From: JBNKEI01 sp050288705
Lineage (GTDB): Bacteria; Myxococcota; Myxococcia; Myxococcales; UBA5297
Direction of reading: 5' to 3'
Length of the DNA stretch: 64,000 bases
Assembly: GCA_050288705.1 (NCBI GenBank)
Contig: JBNKEI010000043.1
Coordinates: 1-64,000, forward strand
Part shown: piece by piece, positions 35,721 through 44,865 of the stretch
Position numbering within the stretch: position 1 is the stretch's first letter
Layout of the letters: each line of letters starts with the position of its first letter
Program-made: the position numbers and the translations under genes
Notes under the pieces: model-generated
Databases searched by the model: none
What the model was told of the DNA's origin: nothing
The model's input: only the letters and a program-made list of their open reading frames with translations

Positions 35721-36277
35721 TTATAGTTATCGATAACTATGATTCTTTTACCTACAATTTGGTTCAATATTTGGGGGAATTGGGTTCAGAAATTCAAGTG
35801 TTTCGTAACAATCAAATAACTCTGTCTCGCATTACCAAGATGGCTCCTTCTCATATAATTATTTCTCCAGGACCAGGTACGCCCATAGACGGTGGTATTT
35901 CCATTGAAGTCATTCGCAATTTTTATCGATTAGTACCCATTCTGGGCGTTTGTCTAGGGCACCAATGTATTGGACATGTTTTCGGGGGTGTAGTTTCTCG
36001 CGCTCCCAGGCTTATGCATGGAAAAACTTCTTTGATTCACCACGACGGCAAAGGTGTTTTTCGGGAAGTACCTAATCCTTTTGAGGGAGGACGCTATCAC
36101 TCACTAATAGTTGAGAATCCGGTTCCCCGGGAGCTAATTGTCACAGCTTCTACTCCCGAAGGGGAAGTAATGGGTCTGCGTCATTGCGAGTTCCCTCTAG
36201 AAGGCGTGCAATTTCATCCGGAAAGTGTATTGACTCAATTCGGAAAAAAGATGCTGTCCAATTTTCTAAATAATTAG
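35717..36277 (+). CDS. trpG: Anthranilate synthase component II (glutamine amidotransferase)
   Basis: Class I glutamine amidotransferase of 186 residues. IDNYDSFTYNLVQYL at the start, SPGPGTP, the nucleophile Cys79 in LGVCLGHQ, and the His/Glu pair in GVQFHPESVLTQFG. It overlaps trpE by four bases (ATGA). It stops at the normal end of the amidotransferase, so it is not a TrpGD fusion. This matters because no trpD follows. Confidence 0.97.
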   Translation: MIIVIDNYDSFTYNLVQYLGELGSEIQVFRNNQITLSRITKMAPSHIIISPGPGTPIDGGISIEVIRNFYRLVPILGVCLGHQCIGHVFGGVVSRAPRLMHGKTSLIHHDGKGVFREVPNPFEGGRYHSLIVENPVPRELIVTASTPEGEVMGLRHCEFPLEGVQFHPESVLTQFGKKMLSNFLNN

Positions 36278-36285
36278 GAGCTATC

Positions 36286-37065
36286 GTGCTAAATACTATT
36301 GTTTCCAATACCAGCGAAGAAGTAAAATCGCGTAGGTCGTTGGTGCCTATTTCTACAATTCGAAAAAGCGCAGAAGCCATGCCGTCAGCGCATGATTTTA
36401 AATTAGCATTGGAAAAGGACTGCGTTGCTGTAATAGCCGAGATCAAAAGAAAGTCCCCTTCTCGCGGTTCGCTACGTGAAATTAACGCGCCCGCGTTAGC
36501 TCAAATTTACCAGTCATTTGGAGCGGCAGCAATTTCCATCCTAACGGATTATCGTTTTTTTGGCGGAGAAATAGCTGACATAGAAGCGGTTAGAAAAGAA
36601 GTAGACTTACCTCTTCTAAGGAAAGATTTTGTAATTGACGAATATCAGATTTATGAAGCCAAAGCAGCAGGAGCCGATGCTTTTTTACTAATTGCAAAAA
36701 TTCTTTCCGATACACAAATGAAAGAATATTTGGCATTGGCTAGCGATCTACATTTGGGAACTCTCATGGAAGTTCATGATGAGCAAGAAATGGAGCGCGC
36801 CCTTAGCGCAGGAGCTCCGATTATCGGAATCAACAATCGCGATTTGAGTAACTTTACAATTGACCTAGCGGTAACCGAACGACTTGCTTCCTTGGTTCCT
36901 AAGGACCGAGTCCTGGTGGCAGAAAGCGGTATTTTCACTTCTGAACATGTTGAGCGTGTTGCCCGAGCGGGTGCGCAAGCTGTGCTAGTTGGAGAAAGTC
37001 TAGTACGGGCCTCGTCGGTAGAAGAAAAAATTCGAGAGCTTGCTGGCGTTTCTCGCGTATACTGA
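36286..37065 (+). CDS. trpC: Indole-3-glycerol phosphate synthase
   Basis: Closes CdRP to indole-3-glycerol phosphate. 259 residues of TIM barrel with AEIKRKSPSRGSL, ISILTDYRFFGGEIADI, LLRKDFVIDEYQIYEAKAAG, GINNRDLSNFTID and LVAESGIF, all typical. GTG start at 36286 with AGGAG five bases upstream. In most bacteria trpD lies between trpG and trpC; here the gap is eight bases. Confidence 0.97.
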   Translation: MLNTIVSNTSEEVKSRRSLVPISTIRKSAEAMPSAHDFKLALEKDCVAVIAEIKRKSPSRGSLREINAPALAQIYQSFGAAAISILTDYRFFGGEIADIEAVRKEVDLPLLRKDFVIDEYQIYEAKAAGADAFLLIAKILSDTQMKEYLALASDLHLGTLMEVHDEQEMERALSAGAPIIGINNRDLSNFTIDLAVTERLASLVPKDRVLVAESGIFTSEHVERVARAGAQAVLVGESLVRASSVEEKIRELAGVSRVY

Positions 37066-37071
37066 AAAACT

Positions 37072-37725
37072 ATGAAACCAATCCAAGTCAAAATTTGTGG
37101 AATCACTAACCTTGACGACGCTAGAGAATGTATCTTGGCGGGCGCTAATTGGTTAGGATTTATATTTATTCCAGATACTCCTCGGTTTGTTTCCCCAGAT
37201 GTTGCAAGAAACATTATTTCGGTTCTTAAAAAAGAACATGCTACCGCCAAATTCGTTGGTGTTTTCGCCGATGAACCCATCGAGAAAATTCGTTATGTGA
37301 TTGAATTTGCCCAACTCGACAAAGTTCAGCTTCATGGAGACGAACCCAACAGTTATTTTCAGGAATTAGGAAAAACCTGCTGGAAAGCTCTCCGACCGCG
37401 CAACGAATCCGAGTTACAAGAACAACTAGCTCAATATCGTAAAGAACTGGAAAATAACGAGCCTGCTTTTTTAATTGATTCATTTGACGCGCGAAAACTC
37501 GGAGGAACGGGGACGCTGGCTAATTGGGAATTAGCTCACATTTTGGCCAGGCGTTATCCTGTTTTTTTGGCAGGTGGGCTTACCCCTGATAATGTAGAGG
37601 AAGCTATTCGTGCGGTTACTCCTTGGGGAGTTGATACGTCCAGCGGGGTGGAAAAGAGTCCAGGCCAAAAGGATCATTTTAAAGTACGACAATTTTGTAA
37701 AGTCGCGAAAGGCATGGAAAGATGA
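37072..37725 (+). CDS. trpF: Phosphoribosylanthranilate isomerase
   Basis: Amadori isomerase of 217 residues. KICGITNLDDARECI at the start with the catalytic Cys, LGFIFIPDTPRFVSP, DKVQLHGDEP, and DSFDARKLGGTGTLANWEL, then LAGGLTPDNVEEAI and GVDTSSGVEKSPGQKD. It starts six bases after trpC and overlaps trpB by four bases. Confidence 0.97.
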   Translation: MKPIQVKICGITNLDDARECILAGANWLGFIFIPDTPRFVSPDVARNIISVLKKEHATAKFVGVFADEPIEKIRYVIEFAQLDKVQLHGDEPNSYFQELGKTCWKALRPRNESELQEQLAQYRKELENNEPAFLIDSFDARKLGGTGTLANWELAHILARRYPVFLAGGLTPDNVEEAIRAVTPWGVDTSSGVEKSPGQKDHFKVRQFCKVAKGMER

Positions 37726-38903
37726 CCAGGGGACGATTTGGCAAGTATGGCGGACAATACGCTCCCGAAGTTCTTATGCCTGCGCTAGAAGAATTGGAAA
37801 AGGTATTTGAATCCGCAAAAGATGACCCTTCTTTCCAAAACCAATTACAGAATCTCTCCGCTAGTTTTTCTGGTCGCCCCACCCCTCTTTATTTCGCGCA
37901 GCGGCTAACCGAATACTGCGGTGGAGCAAAAATTTATTTCAAGCGAGAAGATTTAGCGCACACTGGAGCGCACAAAATTAATAACGCGTTGGGTCAGGCT
38001 CTTTTAGTCAAACGCATGGACAAAAATCGAGTGGTAGCGGAAACCGGCGCTGGACAACACGGTGTTGCTACTGCAGCGGTATGTGCAATGATGGGGCTGG
38101 AGTGCGTGGTTTACATGGGCTCGGAAGACATGATGAGGCAGCAGCCCAACGTTTTCCGCATGAAATTGATGGGTGCGCAAGTTTGTCCAGTTAATACGGG
38201 CAGCGCTACATTGAAAGACGCAGTCAACGAGGCATTTCGCGACTGGGCTTCTAACGTTCGCACCACTTATTATTTACTAGGATCTGCGCTTGGTCCACAC
38301 CCCTACCCCACCATGGTGAGGGAATTCCAATCGATCATTGGTAAAGAAGCCCGTGCACAAATTTTAGAAGCAGAAAAACGTTTACCCGATTTGTTAATTG
38401 CTTGTGTTGGAGGCGGCTCTAACGCTATTGGTCTGTTCTTTCCGTTCATTAATGATCCGGTTTCTTTACTAGGGGTAGAAGCCGGCGGTTTGGGAATAGA
38501 ATCAGGCAAGCATGCAGCCCGTTTTGCGCAACCCAAGCCCGGAACTTTACATGGGTCCAACACCTATGTTTTGCAAGACCATGACGGTCAGATACTAAAT
38601 ACTCATTCAGTTTCAGCGGGGCTCGATTACGCTGCAATAGGCCCAGAGCATTCTCAATTATATGATTCTCGGAGAGCCCAATACACCTTTGCAACTGATG
38701 AAGAAGCCTTGCAAGCTTTTGAAATTTTTTCTCGCCTAGAAGGAATTATGCCAGCTCTGGAGTCTTCCCATGCGATTGCTCAGGCTATCAAAAGCGCCCG
38801 AAAAATGAAGCCGCAACAGGTTGTTGTAGTAAATTTATCAGGAAGAGGCGACAAGGACTTGCAAACGGTACTAAATTGGCACCATGGAAAGGTCCGCGAA
38901 TAG
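37722..38903 (+). CDS. trpB: Tryptophan synthase beta chain
   Basis: PLP enzyme joining indole and serine. 393 residues: GRFGKYGGQYAPEVLMPAL, PLP lysine Lys85 in HTGAHKINNALGQ, AETGAGQHGVATA, GGGSNAIGLF and the C-terminal NLSGRGDKDL. This is the TrpB1 type that works with TrpA. Four-base overlap with trpF; trpA follows five bases after the stop. Confidence 0.98.
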   Translation: MTRGRFGKYGGQYAPEVLMPALEELEKVFESAKDDPSFQNQLQNLSASFSGRPTPLYFAQRLTEYCGGAKIYFKREDLAHTGAHKINNALGQALLVKRMDKNRVVAETGAGQHGVATAAVCAMMGLECVVYMGSEDMMRQQPNVFRMKLMGAQVCPVNTGSATLKDAVNEAFRDWASNVRTTYYLLGSALGPHPYPTMVREFQSIIGKEARAQILEAEKRLPDLLIACVGGGSNAIGLFFPFINDPVSLLGVEAGGLGIESGKHAARFAQPKPGTLHGSNTYVLQDHDGQILNTHSVSAGLDYAAIGPEHSQLYDSRRAQYTFATDEEALQAFEIFSRLEGIMPALESSHAIAQAIKSARKMKPQQVVVVNLSGRGDKDLQTVLNWHHGKVRE

Positions 38904-38907
38904 AACT

Positions 38908-39693
38908 ATGAATAGAATTAATAAGAAATTTGAGGAATTAAGGGCTTTGAAAAGAGCCGCTCTTATACCTTATCTTCCTCTAGGGTATCCAACTATTGAA
39001 ATTTCAAAAAGGTTAATAAATCAAGTTACTGCGGCGGGAGCAGATATTATTGAATTGGGCTTCCCTTTTAGCGACCCCGTAGCCGATGGACCAGTTATTC
39101 AGAAAGCGACCCAACTTGCGTTAAAAAATGGCATGACTCTTTCTAAGGCACTAGAAATAGCCAAGCAATCTCGCCAAGAAGGGAATTCAGCCCCTTTTAT
39201 TTTTATGGGCTATTATAATCCTATTCTTAATTATGGTTTGGAAGAGTTTGCTTGTGCTGCCCGGGATGCGGGAATAGATGGACTAATTGTTCCCGATTTG
39301 CCCCCGGAAGAGTCCGAACCTTTACGAGCTGCTTGTCTTAAACAAGAAATCAACCTGATTTTCTTGGCCGCGCCTACTAGCTCGTTAGAAAGACTCAAAA
39401 TTATTGCAAATTTGACTGAGGGTTTTTTGTATTTGGTTTCGGTTCTTGGCGTAACCGGCGCTCGCGACACAATTTCCTCCGATTTGCATAGCTTAGTAGA
39501 TCGGGCTCGTTCAGTTACCACCAAACCAATTTGTGTAGGATTTGGAATAGCTAATTCGGAAACTGCTCGACAAGTGGCTGCCATGGCCGATGGAGTTATA
39601 GTTGGAAGTGCGCTAGTATCCCAAATAGGCGATCCCCAAGACGCTTCGCAAAAGGCCCAGTGTTTAATACACGAATTACGCTCCGCCTTATAA
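38908..39693 (+). CDS. trpA: Tryptophan synthase alpha chain
   Basis: Cleaves indole-3-glycerol phosphate and channels indole to TrpB. About 261 residues: catalytic Glu49 in IELGFPFSDP and Asp60 in VADGPVIQ, MGYYNPILNYG, DGLIVPDLPPEE, and VGFGIANSETA for phosphate binding. I use the ATG at 38908 after the trpB stop; an ATG eight codons earlier lies inside trpB and has weaker homology. Last gene of the cluster. No convincing terminator was found in the following 200 bases. Confidence 0.97.
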   Translation: MNRINKKFEELRALKRAALIPYLPLGYPTIEISKRLINQVTAAGADIIELGFPFSDPVADGPVIQKATQLALKNGMTLSKALEIAKQSRQEGNSAPFIFMGYYNPILNYGLEEFACAARDAGIDGLIVPDLPPEESEPLRAACLKQEINLIFLAAPTSSLERLKIIANLTEGFLYLVSVLGVTGARDTISSDLHSLVDRARSVTTKPICVGFGIANSETARQVAAMADGVIVGSALVSQIGDPQDASQKAQCLIHELRSAL

Positions 39694-39789
39694 GTCAGAA
39701 ATCGCAGGATGCGCCCAGTGAAGAGCGGTCAAGGACTATGTGGTTCCCAAACATGCTTTGAACTTGCGAAGTGCTAAAATTGGCTACAT

Positions 39790-39859
39790 AAAACTTGGCC
39801 TCCCCCTTGGAAACTCTCGCCATCTGAGCTAGCCTGTTCGGAAGACAACAAAACTTGGC
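39790..39859. repeat. Direct 10-base repeat upstream of the mannanase-like gene
   Basis: AAAACTTGGC occurs at 39790-39799 and again at 39850-39859, exactly 60 bases apart, in the 214-base gap before the GH26 gene. It could be a regulator-binding pair, or chance. Confidence 0.35.
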
Positions 39860-39907
39860 AGAGGTTCCCAGATAAAGCAGATGGAATTGCTAGTGCGGGG
39901 CGAGCCA

Positions 39908-41452
39908 ATGCGTGAAAAAAGGAAAAGCGTTTCTTTTCAGGCCCAAACCCTACCGCTGCACATTTTTCTTTACACCTTATTGATTATTAGCTGTGAAGAC
40001 TCGGATATCAATAAGACAGCAAACTCAGTTACCCGTTCCTATACTCTACAAAGCGCCCAGAATAAAGAATCCTCCTACCTCTTCGAAAGCGTACAGGTTG
40101 AAGCTGAATCAGGGTTGCGCTCCGGTGTACGGATTACTTCAGCCTTGCCTGGTTTTTCTGGAACTGGTTACATTACCGGTTTCTTACCTGACCAATCTTC
40201 GTCCTTAGATGCGTTAGAACTAATAATCGCGGTCAAAAATTCGGGGGCATACAACCTTTTTGTTGGCTACCGTAGCCCAGCAAAAAAACAAACCATGATT
40301 GCAGTGAATCATGGCGCTCCTTTTCCTATTATCCTTCACCCCTCCTTAACTTTTCGCGAAATGACCGCTCGCAAAATAATGCTCCACCAAGGGATCAACA
40401 CCCTACGTTTCTTCCAGGGTTGGGGGTATTTCGACCTGGACTATGTTCGCGTAGAAACTGCTATTTCTACTAATATCTACGAGACTGTTGCCCAAGAGTT
40501 GGTGACACCAGAAGCCAGCCCAGAGGCCCGCGCCATCTACCGATACTTGCGCAGCATTTATGGCACAACTACCCTTTCGGGGCAGTACCATCCGTTAGAT
40601 ACTAACGAGTCGCGAAACATGACTCCTTTGGACAAGATATATCGCACAACTGGGCAGTATCCAGCAGTAGGAGGATTTGATTTCATTTTTTATTCTCCGG
40701 AATCGCGATGGCAACCCGATCTCAGCGTGCCTCGAGCCTTAGAGTGGGCCACTCGCTGGAATGGAGTGGTTACTTTTTGTTGGCATTGGCTTGTCAGAGG
40801 CAAAAACGAGAAGAGTCCAACTTTTTGGGCGCGTAACGCCAATTTTGATATCCGTAAAGCAATAATCCCTGGCCAATCCGAATACTACGAAGCCATTTAC
40901 GACATGGACATCATTGCCGATGAACTTAAACGATTCCAAAATGCCGGGGTACCAGTTCTATTTAGGCCTTTTCATGAGGCCGATGGAACCCATTTTTGGT
41001 GGGGCTCTCAAAATGGTAATGCGGTGACTAAGCTCTATCGCATTATGCATGATCGCTATACCAACTTTCACCAACTCAACAATTTGATCTGGGTATGGAA
41101 TTCAGAATCAGAAGACTTGTATCCCGGCGATGATTACGTGGACATTATAAGTACTGATATTTACAACACAGCTCGGGACATGGACCCCGCTTGTCATCGA
41201 TTTAATAAACTGTATCAATTGGTGAAAGGCCGCAAGATGATCGCCCTAGCAGAAAACGGCCCGCTTCCCGATCCTAACCGAATGCAGAAACTCGATTGCC
41301 CTTGGCTTTTTTTTAACACCTGGTCAGGAGATTTTATTGCAGACGACCTTTATACTACCGATGCCCAATGGCGCTATGTCTATCAACATCCGTGGATTAC
41401 CAATTTGAATAAGTTACCTGATTTTCTAAATTTCTTGAAGGGAGCGAACTAG
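39908..41452 (+). CDS. Lipoprotein with CBM35-like domain and GH26 (beta-mannanase-like) catalytic domain
   Basis: About 514 residues. The N-terminal hydrophobic stretch ends in a lipobox (LLIISC), so it is probably lipid-anchored. Residues about 60-175 form a carbohydrate-binding domain of CBM35 type (VQVEAESGLRSG, FSGTGYITGF, YFDLDYVRVE). The catalytic part is GH26: GQYHPLDTNE, the acid/base Glu357 in FRPFHEADGTHFWWG, and the nucleophile Glu449 in ALAENGPLPDP, with conserved WVWNSES between. GH26 enzymes mostly cut beta-1,4-mannans, some mixed-linkage glucans or xylans. The ATG at 39908 is chosen over one at 39881. It stands alone between the trp cluster and an NtrC-type regulator. Confidence 0.9.
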   Translation: MREKRKSVSFQAQTLPLHIFLYTLLIISCEDSDINKTANSVTRSYTLQSAQNKESSYLFESVQVEAESGLRSGVRITSALPGFSGTGYITGFLPDQSSSLDALELIIAVKNSGAYNLFVGYRSPAKKQTMIAVNHGAPFPIILHPSLTFREMTARKIMLHQGINTLRFFQGWGYFDLDYVRVETAISTNIYETVAQELVTPEASPEARAIYRYLRSIYGTTTLSGQYHPLDTNESRNMTPLDKIYRTTGQYPAVGGFDFIFYSPESRWQPDLSVPRALEWATRWNGVVTFCWHWLVRGKNEKSPTFWARNANFDIRKAIIPGQSEYYEAIYDMDIIADELKRFQNAGVPVLFRPFHEADGTHFWWGSQNGNAVTKLYRIMHDRYTNFHQLNNLIWVWNSESEDLYPGDDYVDIISTDIYNTARDMDPACHRFNKLYQLVKGRKMIALAENGPLPDPNRMQKLDCPWLFFNTWSGDFIADDLYTTDAQWRYVYQHPWITNLNKLPDFLNFLKGAN

Positions 41453-41499
41453 CGGAAAGGGCGTGGACGTAAGGTATTCGGACTGATAAACAGCTATGC

Positions 41500-42915
41500 A
41501 TGAACAGCTTTTCCTCCAAAACCGGCGAAACTGTTGAGACTGGCGCTATCTTTACTCGTCATGCTCCGGGAATTCTGGTGGTCGACGATGATCAAGGAAT
41601 TCTCGATTCACTAACCCGCATATTGAGTAAAGAGGGTTTCTTTGTTCGGTCGGTTTCCAACGGCACTGACGCTTTGGAGATTCTGCGCAAAGAGCGCATC
41701 CCAGTTTTGATCACCGACCTAATGATGCGCGGACTAAATGGCATCGAGTTGTTAAAAGCAACCAAAGCGGTTTCCCCAGAGACCGAGGTGGTGCTCATCA
41801 CTGCCTACGGAACAGTAGAGACCGCTGTACAATCTATGAAAGAAGGGGCTTACGATTTCATTACTAAGCCCTTAAAAAGGCATGCTCTAATCAAAACAGT
41901 GCGCAAGGCCCTAGAAAAACAGGCTCTACTAGTAGAAAACCGAGCTCTCCGAGAACAACTCGCCGAGTTTACTGCCGGAGGTAGACGCGCAGTTATTGGT
42001 CAGAGCAAAGCCTTCTGCTCGGTAATGGACACCGCCAAACAAGCTGCTTCTTCCACTGCAACTGTTCTTTTATTAGGGGAAAGCGGAACAGGCAAAGAGC
42101 TATTTGCTCGCGCCATTCATGAGGCATCACCCCGCTCTGCCCAGCCATTTGTACCCATTAACTGTGCGGCTATTCCTGAAACAATACTAGAGAGTGAACT
42201 CTTTGGTTACGAGAGAGGAGCATTTACTGGGGCGATCACCCGCAAAGAAGGGCGGATTGAACGCGCCCACGGAGGCACTCTTTTTCTTGATGAAATAGGC
42301 GATATGCCAGCCAGCGTTCAAGTAAAGCTTCTGCGCGCCCTGCAAGAAGGCGAAATCGAGCGACTTGGCGGAAGAGGGCCTATTCGAGTCGATGTGAGAG
42401 TAGTGGCCGCTACTAACAAGGACCTGAAAAGCTTGGTAGCCCAGTCTCGTTTTCGGGACGATTTGTATTATCGACTAAACGTGGTGGAGTTAGTTCTTCC
42501 GCCATTGCGAGAGCGTAAAGAGGACATTTCTTTATTGGCTAACCATTTTTTGAAATCGTGCTCGCAAAAAAACCAGAAACCACTGGCTGGTTTTTCCAAG
42601 AGTGCTTTGGAGCGCCTGGAAGCTTATTCATGGCCGGGAAATATCCGGGAATTACAGAATGCCATTGAACGCTCGGTAGTCCTTTGCAGGGGAAATCTAG
42701 TCGATATGGAAGACCTTCCCGAGACAATCCGCGGCGCCTCGTTGCCGGACGCGCGTCATATTGTCATCCCTATTGGCACACCTATGCAGGAAATCGAACT
42801 CCGCGTAATTGATGAAACCCTTCGCTATACCAAAGGAGATAAAACTTTGGCTGCCCGGCTCCTTAACATTGCATCGCGAACTATTTACCGAAAGCTCGAT
42901 CGACAAGAAGACTAG
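41500..42915 (+). CDS. NtrC-family sigma-54-dependent response regulator
   Basis: 471 residues in three parts. The receiver (about 24-140) has acidic pocket VDDD, phospho-acceptor Asp73 in LITDLMM and Lys123 in ITKPLK. The AAA+ domain (about 160-400) has Walker A GESGTGKE (193-200), the sigma-54 contact loop GAFTGA (240-245), Walker B LFLDEIG and the arginine-finger region. A Fis-type HTH (ETLRYTKGDKTLAARLL, ASRTIYRKL) ends the protein. It has no adjacent kinase. The orphan sensor kinase at 16403 has an NtrB-style His box and is a possible partner. I saw no clear -24/-12 sigma-54 promoter next to it. Confidence 0.95.
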   Translation: MNSFSSKTGETVETGAIFTRHAPGILVVDDDQGILDSLTRILSKEGFFVRSVSNGTDALEILRKERIPVLITDLMMRGLNGIELLKATKAVSPETEVVLITAYGTVETAVQSMKEGAYDFITKPLKRHALIKTVRKALEKQALLVENRALREQLAEFTAGGRRAVIGQSKAFCSVMDTAKQAASSTATVLLLGESGTGKELFARAIHEASPRSAQPFVPINCAAIPETILESELFGYERGAFTGAITRKEGRIERAHGGTLFLDEIGDMPASVQVKLLRALQEGEIERLGGRGPIRVDVRVVAATNKDLKSLVAQSRFRDDLYYRLNVVELVLPPLRERKEDISLLANHFLKSCSQKNQKPLAGFSKSALERLEAYSWPGNIRELQNAIERSVVLCRGNLVDMEDLPETIRGASLPDARHIVIPIGTPMQEIELRVIDETLRYTKGDKTLAARLLNIASRTIYRKLDRQED

Positions 42916-42944
42916 AGGTGGGCCGAAAATCACCTCGTTTTGTT
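42915..42944 (+). terminator. Probable terminator after the NtrC-like gene
   Basis: Arms GAGGTG and CACCTC, 10-base loop, then GTTTTGTT. It begins at the last base of the stop codon. The T-run is interrupted, so strength is uncertain. Confidence 0.5.
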
Positions 42945-42970
42945 GACGCAACAGAGCTGGCCGCTATGCT
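42943..42970 (+). promoter_or_regulatory. Candidate promoter for the thioredoxin-fold lipoprotein
   Basis: TTGACG, 16 bases, TATGCT, about 115 bases before the lipoprotein start and just after the preceding terminator. Confidence 0.4.
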
Positions 42971-43085
42971 GCCCAATTATTTATGCGGTCTGTATTAGCA
43001 TCGCCCCATAGGTCGAGGTATAACGCGCAAGACACATTTTTTAGGTTTCTTCTAGTATGGAGAGAAAGGAAAGCTGGGTTTTCAA

Positions 43086-44744
43086 ATGACCAATTGGAAG
43101 ATTAAGCCACTCACTATTAGATCAGCTACTGTTTTGAGTCTACTAGCGGTTGTGGCTAGCTGTACTCAAAAAAGAAGTGATGGAGAGCCCAAGGCGGTTA
43201 ATCCCGATGCGGTAAAAGTCGAGTTTTTCGTAATGTCTCAGTGCCCTTACGGGGTAGAAGTAGTCAATCACATCAAGGAAGCGGCTGATAAATTGGGGCC
43301 CGATCTGGACCTCAGCATCGACTTCATCGGCGATATCAAAGCAGATGGCTCTCTTACATCCATGCATGGGCAAAATGAAGTAACTGGAGACATTGTGCAA
43401 CTTTGCGCCGCCAAACATGCTCCTAAGAAGTATTTGGAAATGATGATTTGCCAAAACCGTAATTACCGAGATGTGGCCAGTAATTGGGTTTCCTGCGCCG
43501 AGTCCTTGAAACTACCTGTGGAATTAATCCGAACCTGCCTAAATGGAGAAGAAGGCAAACAGCTTCTAAAAAATTCTTTCCAGAAAGCACAAAATCGGTC
43601 TGCCCGAGGAAGCCCAACCATCTATATAGCAGGAAACAGATACAATGGTCGCCGTTCTCCCCAAGCCTTTTTGCGAGCTATCTGTGCAGCCCACAAAGGA
43701 GCAAATAGTCCACAATCGTGTAAAAATCTTCCCGAGCCTCCGCAAGTAAATATATTGATACTTAGCGATAAGCGATGCTCCGAATGCTCTACCGAGCGTT
43801 ATGTAGGCTTTTTGAAGTCTACCTTCGAGAACCCCTCTATCAAAGTGCTAGACTACAGCGACGAAGAAGGTAGCAAGCTCTATAGCAAGCTCGGAACTCC
43901 TTCTCTTCTTCCGTTAATACTGTTTGATAAAACTCTTGATTTAGACAAGGGAAGCGCACAACTTGCCAAGCAAACCAGGACGCTAGGAAATTATCGTTCT
44001 CTCCCCCTAAATTCTTCTTGGAATCCAACCTGCGCTGATCAGGGAGGTTGTGAAAAACCGGAATGCAGAAACTCCTTTGCTTGCCGAAAAGAAGTGCCTA
44101 AGCAGTTGGAACTATTTGTAATGTCTCAATGCCCCTACGGAGTTCAGGCTCTAAACGCCATGGATGAGGTACTACAGGCATTTGGCAACCAGATGAGTTT
44201 TCAAGTTCACTACATTGCTAACAGTGATGGGCAAGGTGGATTTAGAGCCCTTCATGGGAAACCAGAAGTTGACGAAAATATTCGCGAGCTCTGTGCTATC
44301 AAGTACTATCCCAAAAATTATCAATGGATGGACTATGTGTTATGTCGCAACCACGATATCCGCAGCAATAGCTGGGAAGAATGCACTAGTGCTCGCCAAA
44401 AAAATTGCCCAACAGCCAAAGCGGAAAAAGGGAAATCTAGTCCCACGCTAACCGCTGAGCAGTGCAGCGCTGCGAAAAAAATTAATGCCAAGGTAATTCG
44501 CCGATGCTTTGAAGGATCGGAAGGGAAAAAGCTTTTAGAAGAAGATATAAAAACCGCCAATTCTTTAGGTATTGGAGCTAGTCCTACATGGGTCGTGAAT
44601 GGAAAACATAAGTTCAGCGCTCTTGATGCAGAATCGATTAGGCGCAATTTCTGCGACAAAAATGATAGCGAGTCTCTGGAAGGTTGCAAAAAAAGCCTTT
44701 CGCAGCGAAATAAGGGAGCAGCGCGAGGTGGTTGCGGCAACTAG
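43086..44744 (+). CDS. Lipoprotein with three thioredoxin-like folds (two GILT-like CPYG domains around a CxxC domain)
   Basis: 552 residues. Lipobox VVASC with lipid-modified Cys26. Domain 1 (about 44-205) and domain 3 (about 340-530) are homologous repeats: each has FVMSQCPYGV (Cys53 and Cys349), then LHG/MHG, ELCA or QLCA, and a late C-terminal SPT(I/W) cis-Pro-like element (ARGSPTIYI, IGASPTWVV). They resemble bacterial relatives of gamma-interferon-inducible thiol reductase, in which CPYG has one active cysteine. Domain 2 (about 216-300) is a different thioredoxin-like fold with CSEC (231-234) and LGTPSLLPLIL. Many other cysteines (for example CADQGGCEKPEC) could form disulfides. Likely a periplasmic or surface thiol-disulfide enzyme; substrate unknown. 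Confidence 0.8.
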   Translation: MTNWKIKPLTIRSATVLSLLAVVASCTQKRSDGEPKAVNPDAVKVEFFVMSQCPYGVEVVNHIKEAADKLGPDLDLSIDFIGDIKADGSLTSMHGQNEVTGDIVQLCAAKHAPKKYLEMMICQNRNYRDVASNWVSCAESLKLPVELIRTCLNGEEGKQLLKNSFQKAQNRSARGSPTIYIAGNRYNGRRSPQAFLRAICAAHKGANSPQSCKNLPEPPQVNILILSDKRCSECSTERYVGFLKSTFENPSIKVLDYSDEEGSKLYSKLGTPSLLPLILFDKTLDLDKGSAQLAKQTRTLGNYRSLPLNSSWNPTCADQGGCEKPECRNSFACRKEVPKQLELFVMSQCPYGVQALNAMDEVLQAFGNQMSFQVHYIANSDGQGGFRALHGKPEVDENIRELCAIKYYPKNYQWMDYVLCRNHDIRSNSWEECTSARQKNCPTAKAEKGKSSPTLTAEQCSAAKKINAKVIRRCFEGSEGKKLLEEDIKTANSLGIGASPTWVVNGKHKFSALDAESIRRNFCDKNDSESLEGCKKSLSQRNKGAARGGCGN

Positions 44745-44865
44745 GCAATTTACTGTGTATTCGCCTGCTCTTTTGTTCTTACTTTGTAGATAGACATGGG
44801 GGGCTAGTTTTATCACTATGCCCCTGTTTGGCCACCAGTTTTGATTTCTAGTGGACTAGACCAAA

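Noticed and set aside
35717..36277. TrpG-TrpD fusion as the answer to the missing trpD
   Set aside because: The product ends at 186 residues, the normal length of the amidotransferase alone.
41453..41499. Possible sigma-54 promoter next to the NtrC-like gene
   Set aside because: No GG and GC doublets with 10-base spacing could be found here, nor in the TTGGCAGAGG segment near 39853.
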